A stretch of 64,000 bases of DNA from Planctomycetaceae bacterium (GTDB lineage: Bacteria > Planctomycetota > UBA1135 > GCA-002686595), in contig WGMC01000008.1 of NCBI GenBank assembly GCA_016125265.1, positions 94,608 to 158,607 on the forward strand. Reading direction: 5' to 3'. A program made the translations under genes and the position numbers. Positions 17,385 to 25,750 of the stretch are shown one piece after another; the first letter of the stretch is position 1, and each line of letters begins with the position of its first letter. Below the pieces are notes generated by a model. That model was not told the origin of the DNA. It did not search any database and saw only the letters and a program-made list of their open reading frames with translations.

Positions 17385-18842
17385 ATGACCAGCGCCAGTT
17401 CCTCCCCCCGTCGAGTCACCCTGATCCCCGGTGACGGCATCGGTCCCGAAGTCGTCGCCGCCGCCCGTTCGGTCGTGGAGGCCGCCGGCGCGCCCATCGA
17501 ATGGGAAGTCGTACGGGCGGGCCGCGAAGTCTTCGCCGAGGGCAACGCCACCGGGGTTTCGGCGGCGGCGATCGAGTCCTTGAAGCGCAACGGCGTCGCC
17601 CTCAAGGGGCCGCTCGAAACGCCCATCGGCCACGGTGGCAAGAGCGCGAACGTCACCCTGCGCAAGTTCTTCGAGACCTACGGCAACACGCGACCCGTGC
17701 GCGAGCTTCCCGGTATCCAGACGCCGTTCAGCGGCCGCGGCATCGACTTCGTGGTCGTGCGCGAGAACGTGGAGGACCTCTACGCCGGCATCGAGCACAT
17801 GCAGACGGCCACGGTCGCACAGTGCCTCAAACTGGTCAGCGAGAAGGGCTGCGAGAAGATCTCCCGTTTGGCGTTCGAAGTGGCCCTCTCCGAAGGGCGC
17901 CGCAGTGTCACCTGCGTCACGAAGGCCAACATCATGAAACTCACCGAGGGCATGCTGAAGCGTGTCTTCGAGCGTGTGGCTTCGGACTACCCCGACATCG
18001 AGCCCCGCTACATGCTGGTGGACAACTGCGCCCACCAACTGGTCCGTCACCCTGAGTCGTTCGACGTGCTCGTGACGACGAACATGAACGGCGACATCCT
18101 CTCGGACCTGGCCTCGGGTCTGGTCGGCGGGCTCGGCATCGCCCCGGGGGCCAACATCGGGCGCGACCTCGCGATGTTCGAGGCCGTGCACGGCACCGCG
18201 CCGGACATCGCGGGGCGCGACATGGCAAACCCTACGGCCATGTTGCTGTCCGCAGTGCTGATGCTGCGCCACCTGCAGATGTTCGAGCTCGCCGACCGCG
18301 TGGAAGCGGCAGTGCTGCTGACGCTCGAGCGCGGGCCGCGCACGGGCGACATCGCCGGCGGAATGGAGGCCTGCGGCACCGCGGCATTCACCGACGCGAT
18401 CATCGGCAACCTCGGCCGCGCGCCGGACGGGTGGAAACCGCGCACCCATCGTCCCCTGCACCTACCGGAGGTCGCCGAGGGCCCCGACCGCACGCCCGCC
18501 GAGCGCATGCGTTGTGTCGGAATCGACGTCTTCGTCGACTCCGAGCTCAGCCCGCAGGACCTGGGCGCCAGCATCTCCAACCTGATGGAGGGCTCGCCCG
18601 TGCGCCTCAAGATGATCTCGAACCGCGGCACGGTGGTGTACCCGCTGACGGGCGCACCCACGGACTGCGTCGACCACTGGCGCTGCCGCTTCGCCCTTCG
18701 GGAGCCGGGCGCAAGTTTCACCGACGATCTCGTGCTCGACGTGCTGGCCCGGATCGCCGGCCGCCACCGGTACATGCACCTCGAAAAGCTCTGCGACCTC
18801 GACGGCCAGCGCGGCTACGCCCTGGCCCAAGGCGAGGAGTGA
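17385..18842 (+). CDS. icd: Isocitrate dehydrogenase with C-terminal extension
   Basis: This TCA-cycle enzyme oxidatively decarboxylates isocitrate to 2-oxoglutarate. The 485-aa protein has the nucleotide/substrate signatures LIPGDGIGPEVV, VVVRENVEDLYAGIE, TTNMNGDILSDLASGL and EAVHGTAPDIAG. About 140 aa follow the catalytic core (from CVGIDVFVDSELSPQDLG). That extra domain and the overall length match the Thermus/Rickettsia-type enzyme rather than E. coli Icd. Cofactor preference cannot be settled by eye. Its product feeds the KorAB 2-oxoacid:ferredoxin oxidoreductase encoded about 14 kb downstream. Confidence 0.9.
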   Translation: MTSASSSPRRVTLIPGDGIGPEVVAAARSVVEAAGAPIEWEVVRAGREVFAEGNATGVSAAAIESLKRNGVALKGPLETPIGHGGKSANVTLRKFFETYGNTRPVRELPGIQTPFSGRGIDFVVVRENVEDLYAGIEHMQTATVAQCLKLVSEKGCEKISRLAFEVALSEGRRSVTCVTKANIMKLTEGMLKRVFERVASDYPDIEPRYMLVDNCAHQLVRHPESFDVLVTTNMNGDILSDLASGLVGGLGIAPGANIGRDLAMFEAVHGTAPDIAGRDMANPTAMLLSAVLMLRHLQMFELADRVEAAVLLTLERGPRTGDIAGGMEACGTAAFTDAIIGNLGRAPDGWKPRTHRPLHLPEVAEGPDRTPAERMRCVGIDVFVDSELSPQDLGASISNLMEGSPVRLKMISNRGTVVYPLTGAPTDCVDHWRCRFALREPGASFTDDLVLDVLARIAGRHRYMHLEKLCDLDGQRGYALAQGEE

Positions 18843-18935
18843 CCCGAGCCCGGCGCGCCTTGGGCGCCGTTGCCCGCCGGTCCGGCGGTTACCCTCCGGG
18901 CCGCGCGGGGCTCGGAGGGCCGCCGCCCGGGGGAA

Positions 18936-19700
18936 ATGGTCCAAGCGGAGCGGGGGTTCTGGGAGCGCTACGGCGCCTTCGACGTCGAGCGCTCCGTGGC
19001 GGGCCTCGATCCGAGGGCTCCGGCCCTCGTGCTCGGGCAGGATTGCACCGCCGACGGGCTGCCCGGTGAAACCACCGGCCAACTGGCAGCGGCCCTCGAT
19101 CGGCGCGGGTACCACGCCCTCAGCCTCTCGATCGCCGTCGGGGCGAGCGCTTCCCAAGGCCCGCCCGCGACGCTCGCCGACGTCACCCGGCTGCTCGGGT
19201 TGCGGCGGGACTGGGCGCTCGCCGTGGGAGTGGGATGGGCCGCCTCCGCCCTCCTCGCCCTCGCCCGCGATCTGCCCAGCGGCGCGGGCTTGGTGCTGGT
19301 CGCACCGCCCCTTTCCGGGGACGGGCCCGCGGGCGTCGACGGCGGCCACTTCGACGCACCTGGTTGGCCGGTCCACCGCAGTTTCGTCGACCTCGCCGGC
19401 GCGGCCCTGCCCACGCGGGGGCCCGCGGCCCAGGGTGTGCAGTTGGAGCGCCCGCTGCTCGTGGTCGCGCTGCCCGAGGAGGAGCGCGCCGGGCACAGCG
19501 CGGGCGAACTCCTCTTCGAACTGGCGCCCCGTCCCAAGACCTTGATCGTGCTGGGCGGCACGGCCCTTGAGCCGATGGACCCGCGCACCCGCTCCCTGGC
19601 CGGGCAACTGGTGGCCGAATGGGCCGAGGAGCGGCTCCTGGAGCAGCGTTCGGGCCGGGCGCCCGTGCCCCGAACCGAACGCTGGGTCACGGGTGGCTGA
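18936..19700 (+). CDS. Alpha/beta-hydrolase-like protein lacking nucleophile Ser
   Basis: The 254-aa protein has the alternating hydrophobic pattern of an alpha/beta hydrolase: PALVLGQDCTADGLPGE near the oxyanion region, a core strand ALAVGVGWAASALLALA where a GxSxG elbow is expected, and RPKTLIVLGGTALEPMD before the final helix. At the elbow the Ser is replaced (GVGWA), so classical hydrolysis is unlikely. ATG 18936 is preceded by a GGGGGAA stretch. It follows icd by 93 bp on the same strand and could be co-transcribed. Function is unknown. Confidence 0.6.
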   Translation: MVQAERGFWERYGAFDVERSVAGLDPRAPALVLGQDCTADGLPGETTGQLAAALDRRGYHALSLSIAVGASASQGPPATLADVTRLLGLRRDWALAVGVGWAASALLALARDLPSGAGLVLVAPPLSGDGPAGVDGGHFDAPGWPVHRSFVDLAGAALPTRGPAAQGVQLERPLLVVALPEEERAGHSAGELLFELAPRPKTLIVLGGTALEPMDPRTRSLAGQLVAEWAEERLLEQRSGRAPVPRTERWVTGG

Positions 19701-19773
19701 CGCGCCCGGGGCCGCCGACTCGGCCCCGGCAAGGTGCATCCCGCGCGGCTCCTTCCGGGGTACTGTCGGCGCC

Positions 19774-21075
19774 ATGCTCCTTTCGATCGCCCTGCTGTTG
19801 GCGCTGGCCGCGCCGGTCCCCTTGTCCGCGAGCACGGCACCCGTGCCCATCGCCAGCCAGGGTCCCGACGCCAAGGAGCAGAAGGCCCTCCTCGCCGAAT
19901 GGGTGGAACTCGGCCCGCGGGCCATGGGGCCGCAGCGCGAGCGCCAACGGCAGATCCTGGCCCGTTTTGGCGAGCTCCCCCAACCGAACGATCGGGACCT
20001 CAACAAGGTGGAGAAGGAGCTGGCCGCCCTCGTCGCGGACCTGCCGGGCCTGCCCAAGGGCAGCGGCCGCCAGTTCCTCGACCCGAAGGAGAAACGCGGC
20101 CTCTACCTGGTGGGCGGGAAGTCGCGCTCACCCAAGGGCCTGTTCATCGGGCTGCACGGCGGGGGACTGGGCGCGGGCGATGCGGAGGAGGCGCGCAGCA
20201 ACTGGGAGAGCGCCGCCGCCGCAGAGGGCTGGCTCGCGATCTTCCCCGAGGTGCTCGTCAAAACGGAACACGGGTGGACCGACTCGGGCACGGAGGAGTT
20301 CGTGCTCGAACTGATCGAACGCGCCCTGCGCACCCACAAGCTGCCCCCCGACCGGGTGTTCCTCGCAGGCCACTCGATGGGCGGTTACGGGGCCTGGACG
20401 GTGGGAGCGCGCCACGCGGACCGTTTCGCCGGCTTGGTCGCGTCGGCGGGCGCTCCCACGCCGCTGCTCGGCCCCGACCGGCGGCCCAAGGGCGTCGATT
20501 GGGGGGTGGTGCCCAACCTGCGCAACACACGCATGGTCGTGTTCCAGAGCAGCGATGATCCGCAGGTGACGCCGGACGCCAACCGCGTGGCGGCCAAGGA
20601 GGTGGAGGCCGCGCGCGAACGCTGGGGCGGGTACCCGTTCGAGTACTGGGAGGTCGACGGCAACGGCCACGCGCTGCCGCCCGGGGGCGCCAAGGTGCTG
20701 CTCGAAAAGGTGGCCGACGCGCGGCGGGTGGCCCGTCCCGAGCGGGTGGTCTGGCAGCCTGTCTTGAGCTGGAAACGCCAGTTCCACTGGCTGTTCTGGG
20801 AGACGCCACCGGTGGGTGCCGTGATTGACGCCAGCGTCGATCGGGAGGCGGGCCGCATCGAGATCCGCGCCGAGCCCCATGCCGGGGGCCTCGAGGTGCT
20901 GCTCGGGCCCGAACTGGTCGACGTGGAGCGCGAGCTGGTCGTGCTCGTCAACGGCGAGGAGCGCTTCCGCGGGGTGCCGCAGCCGAGCTATGCGGCCGTG
21001 CTCGAAACGGCGATCTGGGGCGACCCGGATCTGCTGTACCGGATGCGGGTCGCGCTCGATCGGAAGGGGCCCTAG
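19774..21075 (+). CDS. Exported esterase / peptidase-like alpha/beta hydrolase
   Basis: The 433-aa protein has a signal peptide (SIALLLALAAPVPLSAS), a helical pro-region, then an alpha/beta hydrolase core with GLHGGGLGAGD (oxyanion), AGHSMGGYGAW (Ser nucleophile) and a late His in DGNGHALPPGG. A beta-rich C-terminal domain follows. It resembles PHB-depolymerase/prolyl-oligopeptidase-like esterases used on polymers outside the cytoplasm. The stop TAG sits within CTAG at 21072-21075, shared with the convergent lipoprotein gene. Confidence 0.82.
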   Translation: MLLSIALLLALAAPVPLSASTAPVPIASQGPDAKEQKALLAEWVELGPRAMGPQRERQRQILARFGELPQPNDRDLNKVEKELAALVADLPGLPKGSGRQFLDPKEKRGLYLVGGKSRSPKGLFIGLHGGGLGAGDAEEARSNWESAAAAEGWLAIFPEVLVKTEHGWTDSGTEEFVLELIERALRTHKLPPDRVFLAGHSMGGYGAWTVGARHADRFAGLVASAGAPTPLLGPDRRPKGVDWGVVPNLRNTRMVVFQSSDDPQVTPDANRVAAKEVEAARERWGGYPFEYWEVDGNGHALPPGGAKVLLEKVADARRVARPERVVWQPVLSWKRQFHWLFWETPPVGAVIDASVDREAGRIEIRAEPHAGGLEVLLGPELVDVERELVVLVNGEERFRGVPQPSYAAVLETAIWGDPDLLYRMRVALDRKGP

Positions 21076-21599
21076 CCGCCCAGGTAACCGAGACCAGCGA
21101 GTTTGCTCGAAAGCGCGCTGTCGCCGGAGCTGGCCGCCCGCTGTTTGATGTCCTCGATCAGCCCGTGCAGGCGGGCGTCGCTCTCGTAGCCAAACTCTTT
21201 GAGCCCCGCGTTCACCACGTCGAGGGAGATCGAGGGGTCCTTCGCGAAGAGTTTGTTGCCGACCGACGCGAAATCGCGGGACTCGAACGCGGTTCGGTTG
21301 GCCCGCGCGAGGGTCAAGAAGCGGTCCCTGGCGGCCTCCGCGTTCACGTGGGCTTGGGCCTCCACGAGGGCCACCTGGATCTCCTTCCAGCGCGGATCGG
21401 AGGGCGACGCGGCGAGGCCGGCGGCCGCGCGCTCGAGCAGCGGCAGGGCCTTGGCCCCGTCACCAGCGCCCAGGGCCTCGTAACCCGCCTTCAGGGATTG
21501 TTCGGGCGTGCCCTCTCCACCGCCGCAGGCGGCCAGGGACAGGGCGAGGGCGGACCCGATCAGGGTGAGCCGGCGGCGGAGGGTGTCGGTGGTGCGCAT
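21072..21599 (-). CDS. Lipoprotein with helical repeat and C-terminal LGYLGG
   Basis: The 175-aa protein has a lipobox ending LSLAAC at residue about 25, then TPR-like helices (KAGYEALGAGDGAKALPLLERA, residues about 37-60). It ends SSKLAGLGYLGG. The short terminal pattern LxxLGY followed by L or I also ends the unrelated 65-aa protein at 28003-28200. The stop overlaps the convergent esterase stop at CTAG. A role as an envelope adaptor is plausible from the TPR-like part only. Confidence 0.7.
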   Translation of the reverse strand: MRTTDTLRRRLTLIGSALALSLAACGGGEGTPEQSLKAGYEALGAGDGAKALPLLERAAAGLAASPSDPRWKEIQVALVEAQAHVNAEAARDRFLTLARANRTAFESRDFASVGNKLFAKDPSISLDVVNAGLKEFGYESDARLHGLIEDIKQRAASSGDSALSSKLAGLGYLGG

Positions 21600-21861
21600 G
21601 GTGTTTGGGGGGGCGGCAGCGGTTCCGGATTCAGGATACCCAACGGCGAGCGGTCGAGGCCGGGGACCGATCCGCGACCGTTCCCCTACGGACGGATGAC
21701 GGGCGCCGTTGGCCGCCGCCCGTCCGCGACAACGGCCGGGAGCCGCAAGTTGGTGGCTCCGGGGGCCGATGGGGTGCCCTGAGAGGGGTAAAGTTGTCCG
21801 CCCCAACTTTTGGCGACACCGCCCCGCCCTCCGCCGCCCCCAAGCCCCCGCCCCCGCCACC

Positions 21862-22818
21862 ATGGGCCTCTTCGACCTCTTCGCCAAGAAAAAGCCGGCG
21901 CCCTCGCCCAAGGGGCCGCCCAGGCCGCTGATGCGCCCCGGGGGCCTCGCGCCCCATCCCGAGCCGCAGGCGGACCACGACTTCGTGATCGTGATCCTGG
22001 ACTCGTGTCGTTACGACGCCCTGATGGCGGCGGCGCCGCGCACCCTGGCAAAGCTCGGGCCCATCGAGAAGCGCTACAGCTACGCGTCGTGGACCGCGCC
22101 CAGCCACTACAACCTGCTGACCGGCCTCTTCCCCCACACGTCGCCGCCCAACGTCTACGCGTCGGAGTACTACAAGGAGGACTTCTACAACTTCAACCAG
22201 CGCCTCGGCTCGCGCGGCAAGCAGATCGACTTCGGCGCGATGGTGCCGGGCCTTTGGATGCCGTCGTTCCTGCGCAACAAGCTGGGGTACGCCACCCACG
22301 CGCGTGTGTCGCTGCCCGTCTTGAACCCCAAGACCGGCATCAACCGGGACTTCGACAGCTTCCAGTTGATGGACCACCACAACGACATGGCGGCGATGCT
22401 GCCGACCATGAAGTTCTCGAGCGACCGCCCCAGCTTCTACATGCTCAACGTGGGCGAGACCCACTACCCCTACGCCAAGCCGGACGAGGACTCCTCCATG
22501 TGGCCGCGCATCAGCGGCGTGAACGGCGTCTTCAAGAAGATGAACGAGCAGGTGGACCCGAACTCGCCGTCGTTCAAAGAGGAGTTCCAGTTCTTCGACC
22601 AGGACAAACTCGACCAACTGCGCGAGCGCCAGATCGACACGGTTCGCTATTTGGACGGCGTTTTCGAGCAGCTCTTCGACCTACTGCCGAAGAACACCCA
22701 CCTGATCGTGACCGCCGACCACGGCGAGTTGTTCGGCGAGGAGGGTTACTTCGGCCACGGTCCGATCATGCACGAGAAGTGCTTCGAGGTGCCCTACGTG
22801 GAGGGCAAGGTCCGTTGA
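21862..22818 (+). CDS. Sulfatase-like hydrolase with Thr at the nucleophile position
   Basis: The 318-aa protein belongs to the alkaline phosphatase/sulfatase superfamily: a metal Asp in [13 protein letters not shown] (D47), the nucleophile region [13 protein letters not shown] (T78 where sulfatases have Cys or Ser), and metal ligands in [18 protein letters not shown] near 285-300. With Thr instead of a formylglycine Cys it is more likely a phosphatase, phosphodiesterase or phosphoryl/sulfuryl transferase. It stops soon after the [10 protein letters not shown] motif, so the usual C-terminal part is missing. It shares a TTGA junction with cysC. Confidence 0.8.
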   Translation: MGLFDLFAKKKPAPSPKGPPRPLMRPGGLAPHPEPQADHDFVIVILDSCRYDALMAAAPRTLAKLGPIEKRYSYASWTAPSHYNLLTGLFPHTSPPNVYASEYYKEDFYNFNQRLGSRGKQIDFGAMVPGLWMPSFLRNKLGYATHARVSLPVLNPKTGINRDFDSFQLMDHHNDMAAMLPTMKFSSDRPSFYMLNVGETHYPYAKPDEDSSMWPRISGVNGVFKKMNEQVDPNSPSFKEEFQFFDQDKLDQLRERQIDTVRYLDGVFEQLFDLLPKNTHLIVTADHGELFGEEGYFGHGPIMHEKCFEVPYVEGKVR

Positions 22819-23360
22819 GCGCGCCCGAGAAGCGGCAGGGATTCGTGCTGTGGTTCACGGGGCTCTCCGGTGCCGGCAAGAGCACACTTTCCCAGGCCAT
22901 TGCGCCGCTCCTGCGCCAGCGCGGCCTTATGGTCGAGACCCTCGACGGCGACGAAGTGCGCGAGAACCTCTCGAAGGGCCTCACCTTCTCGAAGGAGGAC
23001 CGCGACACCAACGTGCGCCGCATCGGTTTCGTCGCCAATCTGCTGGCGCGCAACGGCGTCTGCGCGATCACGGCGGCGATCTCCCCCTACGCCTCCGTGC
23101 GCGCCGAATGCCGCGCCATGGCCCAGGTGCCGTTCATCGAGGTGTACGTCAACGCACCGCTCGCCGTGGTAGAGGCCCGCGACGTCAAGGGACTCTACGC
23201 GCGCGCCAGGGCCGGCCAAATCCCGCAGTTCACCGGTGTCAGCGACCCCTACGAACCCCCCGCGCGCCCGGAGGTGGAGGTCGACACCTCGAAGCTCTCG
23301 ATCGAGGAGGGCGTGGACCTCGTCCTTCGCTACCTGGAGCGGCGCGGCCTGATTTCGTAA
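22815..23360 (+). CDS. cysC: Adenylyl-sulfate (APS) kinase
   Basis: CysC phosphorylates APS to PAPS, the activated sulfate used by sulfotransferases. The 181-aa protein has the P-loop [40 protein letters not shown] and [11 protein letters not shown], all family signatures, at full single-domain length. The start is TTG 22815 in a TTGA overlap with the sulfatase-like gene stop; a GTG about 10 codons in is possible but too close to the P-loop. No ATP sulfurylase (cysD/cysN/sat) is in the window. The tight coupling suggests sulfation chemistry joined to the neighbouring hydrolase. Confidence 0.92.
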   Translation: MSAPEKRQGFVLWFTGLSGAGKSTLSQAIAPLLRQRGLMVETLDGDEVRENLSKGLTFSKEDRDTNVRRIGFVANLLARNGVCAITAAISPYASVRAECRAMAQVPFIEVYVNAPLAVVEARDVKGLYARARAGQIPQFTGVSDPYEPPARPEVEVDTSKLSIEEGVDLVLRYLERRGLIS

Positions 23361-23542
23361 AGGTTCCCGTCGGGGTGCCCGATGTGTCCGGTGCCCGCTC
23401 GCGCCCGGGGCGGCCCCTGCGTACCTCGTGGTTTCGGGGGTATCCTCATGGGGCAGTCACCCGCGTCCGTCGGGTCGGCTCGAGGCCGCGAGCCGGAACC
23501 CATCGACACCCCGACTGCCACCGAAACGACCCCTCATTGACC

Positions 23543-25750
23543 ATGCTCGAAGCGCTGCGACCCCTCCGCATCGGCCCTCGGGGACGCCGTGTCTTCTGGG
23601 CCCTGACCCTGTTCGTCGGGCTGTGTGCCCCCGCTTCGGCCTACGTGGGGCCCGGCGCTGGCATGGCCGCGGCCGGCGGCGCGATCGTGCTGGTGGCGAC
23701 CTTCGTGCTCGCGTTCGGCATCGTCGCGATCTGGCCGCTGAAGGCCGCCGTGCGGTTCGTGCAGAGCCGCGGCAAGGCCCGCCCCAAGGTCAAACGCTTC
23801 GTGATCCTCGGCCTCGATGGTTTCGACCCCGGCCTGGCGCGCCGGTTCGCGGCCGAGGGCCGCATGCCGAACTTCGAGAAGCTGGCGGCCGAGGGCTGTT
23901 TCCACGACCTCGAAACGGCCTACCCCTCCATCTCCCCCGTGGCGTGGTCGAGCTTCGCCACCGGCGTGGACGCCTCGCGCCACAACATCTACGACTTCCT
24001 GACCCGGGACCCCTGCAACTACCTTCCGTCCCTGTCGTCGACCGACGTGCGCACCCTGCCGCGCACCCTGAACCTCGGGTTTGCCAAGGTGCCCATGGGC
24101 ACACGGGCGCTCACGCGCCTGCTGCAAAAGAGCCAGCCCTTCTGGAAGCTCCTGGGCCAGCGCTACGTGTGGTCCTCCATCGTGCGGGTGCCCATCACGT
24201 TCCCGGCCCAGGCGTTCCCGAACGGCACATTGCTCTCCGGCATGTGTGTGCCCGACATCCAAGGCACACAAGGGTCCTTCAGCTTCTACTCGACCAAGTC
24301 GCGCCCCGCCGGCAAGCACATCGGCGGGCAGCAGTACCAGGTCAAGAAGAAGGGCCAGGTGATCGAGTCCAACCTGACCGGCCCTCAAGGGGCCGACGGC
24401 CACCGCACGAAGTGCCCCTTCCGCGTGGATCTGGACCCGGCCACGGGCACCGCGACGTTCACGGTGGGGGAAGAGCGCGCCGTCGTGAAGGCGAAGGAGT
24501 ACACCCCGTGGATGACGATCCCGTTTGGCAAGATCACGGGCATCGCGCGTTTCTACATCCAGTCGTGGCAGGGTGAAGACGTGGAGATCTACGTCACGCC
24601 GATCAACTTGGATCCGGCGAACCCGGCCATGCCAATCAGCCACCCGTTCGTCTATTCGATCTACCTGGCGAAGCTGCTCGGCCCCTACGCGACGCTGGGA
24701 CTCGCAGAGGACACCTGGGCGCTCAACGAGCGCGTGATCGACGAGGACGCGTTCCTGACCCAGGCCTGGTCGATCTTCGACGAGCGCAAGAAGCAGCTCT
24801 GGGACGTGCTCGAGAAGACCAAGAAGGGTTTCGTGACGGTCGTTTTCGACACGACCGACCGCGTCAGCCACATGTTCTACCGGTTCCTCGACCCGACCCA
24901 CCCGGCCAACCACGGCCAGGACGTCGCGAAGTACGCCCACGTGATTCCTGAGATGTACGGGCGCATGGACGAGTTCCTGGGCGAGGTGCGCGCCAAGATC
25001 GGGCCCGACCCGGACACCGTCTTCGTGGTGATGAGCGACCACGGCTTTTGCAACTTCCGCCGCTGCGTCAACCTGAACTCGTGGCTGCGCGACGAGGGGT
25101 ACCTCGTCTTGAAGGACGGCCGCGACACCAGTGGCGATTGGTTCGAACACGTCGATTGGGACCGCACACGCGCGTTCACCCTCGGCCTCACGGGTGTCTT
25201 CCTGAACCGCAAGGGGCGCGAAGCCAAAGGCATCGTGCAGCCCGGCGCGGAATTGGACGGCCTTGCGCTCGAGATCAAACACAAGCTGGAGAGCCTGCGC
25301 GACCCGCTCACCGGCGACCGTGTGGTGAAGGAGTGTTTTGTCACCGGCGACATCCACTCCGGGCCGTATGCGGACCTCGCCCCCGAACTGCTCGTCGGTT
25401 ACGAGCGCGGTTATCGCCACTCCTGGGACTGCGCGACGGGCGCGGTGTCGAAGGATGTGTTCACCGACAACACGAAGAGCTGGTCCGGCGACCACTGTGT
25501 CGATCCGCGGCTCGTGCCCGGCGTGTTCTGGTGCAACCGGCCGATCACCAAGGAACGTCCGAACATCCTCGACCTCGCGCCGACGGCCCTCGATCTTTTT
25601 GGTGTGCCGATCCCGCGGTACATGCAGGGCAAGAGCCTCTTCGGCCCGAAGTCGGACGTCGCGGTCCCTGCGGAGACCGCCGCGGAGACCACCGCGGAGG
25701 CCCCCGCGGCCCGCCGCTCGAAAGCCAAACCCCAGGGTGTGAACGCGTGA
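23543..25750 (+). CDS. Membrane type I phosphodiesterase / nucleotide pyrophosphatase-like
   Basis: The 735-aa protein has two N-terminal hydrophobic segments (VFWALTLFVGLCAPASA and AIVLVATFVLAFGIVAIW). The superfamily catalytic motifs follow: VILGLDGFDPGL near residues 87-98, SPVAWSSFATG near 131-141 for the nucleophile, and FVVMSDHGF near 496 for metal ligands. It ends in a Pro/Ala/Glu-rich tail. The family cleaves phosphodiester or phosphosulfate bonds outside the cytoplasm. It overlaps the next, paralogous gene by GTGA at 25747-25750. The substrate is unknown. Confidence 0.85.
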   Translation: MLEALRPLRIGPRGRRVFWALTLFVGLCAPASAYVGPGAGMAAAGGAIVLVATFVLAFGIVAIWPLKAAVRFVQSRGKARPKVKRFVILGLDGFDPGLARRFAAEGRMPNFEKLAAEGCFHDLETAYPSISPVAWSSFATGVDASRHNIYDFLTRDPCNYLPSLSSTDVRTLPRTLNLGFAKVPMGTRALTRLLQKSQPFWKLLGQRYVWSSIVRVPITFPAQAFPNGTLLSGMCVPDIQGTQGSFSFYSTKSRPAGKHIGGQQYQVKKKGQVIESNLTGPQGADGHRTKCPFRVDLDPATGTATFTVGEERAVVKAKEYTPWMTIPFGKITGIARFYIQSWQGEDVEIYVTPINLDPANPAMPISHPFVYSIYLAKLLGPYATLGLAEDTWALNERVIDEDAFLTQAWSIFDERKKQLWDVLEKTKKGFVTVVFDTTDRVSHMFYRFLDPTHPANHGQDVAKYAHVIPEMYGRMDEFLGEVRAKIGPDPDTVFVVMSDHGFCNFRRCVNLNSWLRDEGYLVLKDGRDTSGDWFEHVDWDRTRAFTLGLTGVFLNRKGREAKGIVQPGAELDGLALEIKHKLESLRDPLTGDRVVKECFVTGDIHSGPYADLAPELLVGYERGYRHSWDCATGAVSKDVFTDNTKSWSGDHCVDPRLVPGVFWCNRPITKERPNILDLAPTALDLFGVPIPRYMQGKSLFGPKSDVAVPAETAAETTAEAPAARRSKAKPQGVNA

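Noticed and set aside
21810..23360. Sulfatase-like enzyme and CysC as a single frameshifted fusion
   Set aside because: Each has a plausible start and stop; the TTGA overlap is a normal coupled junction. The clipped C-terminus is kept as a finding.
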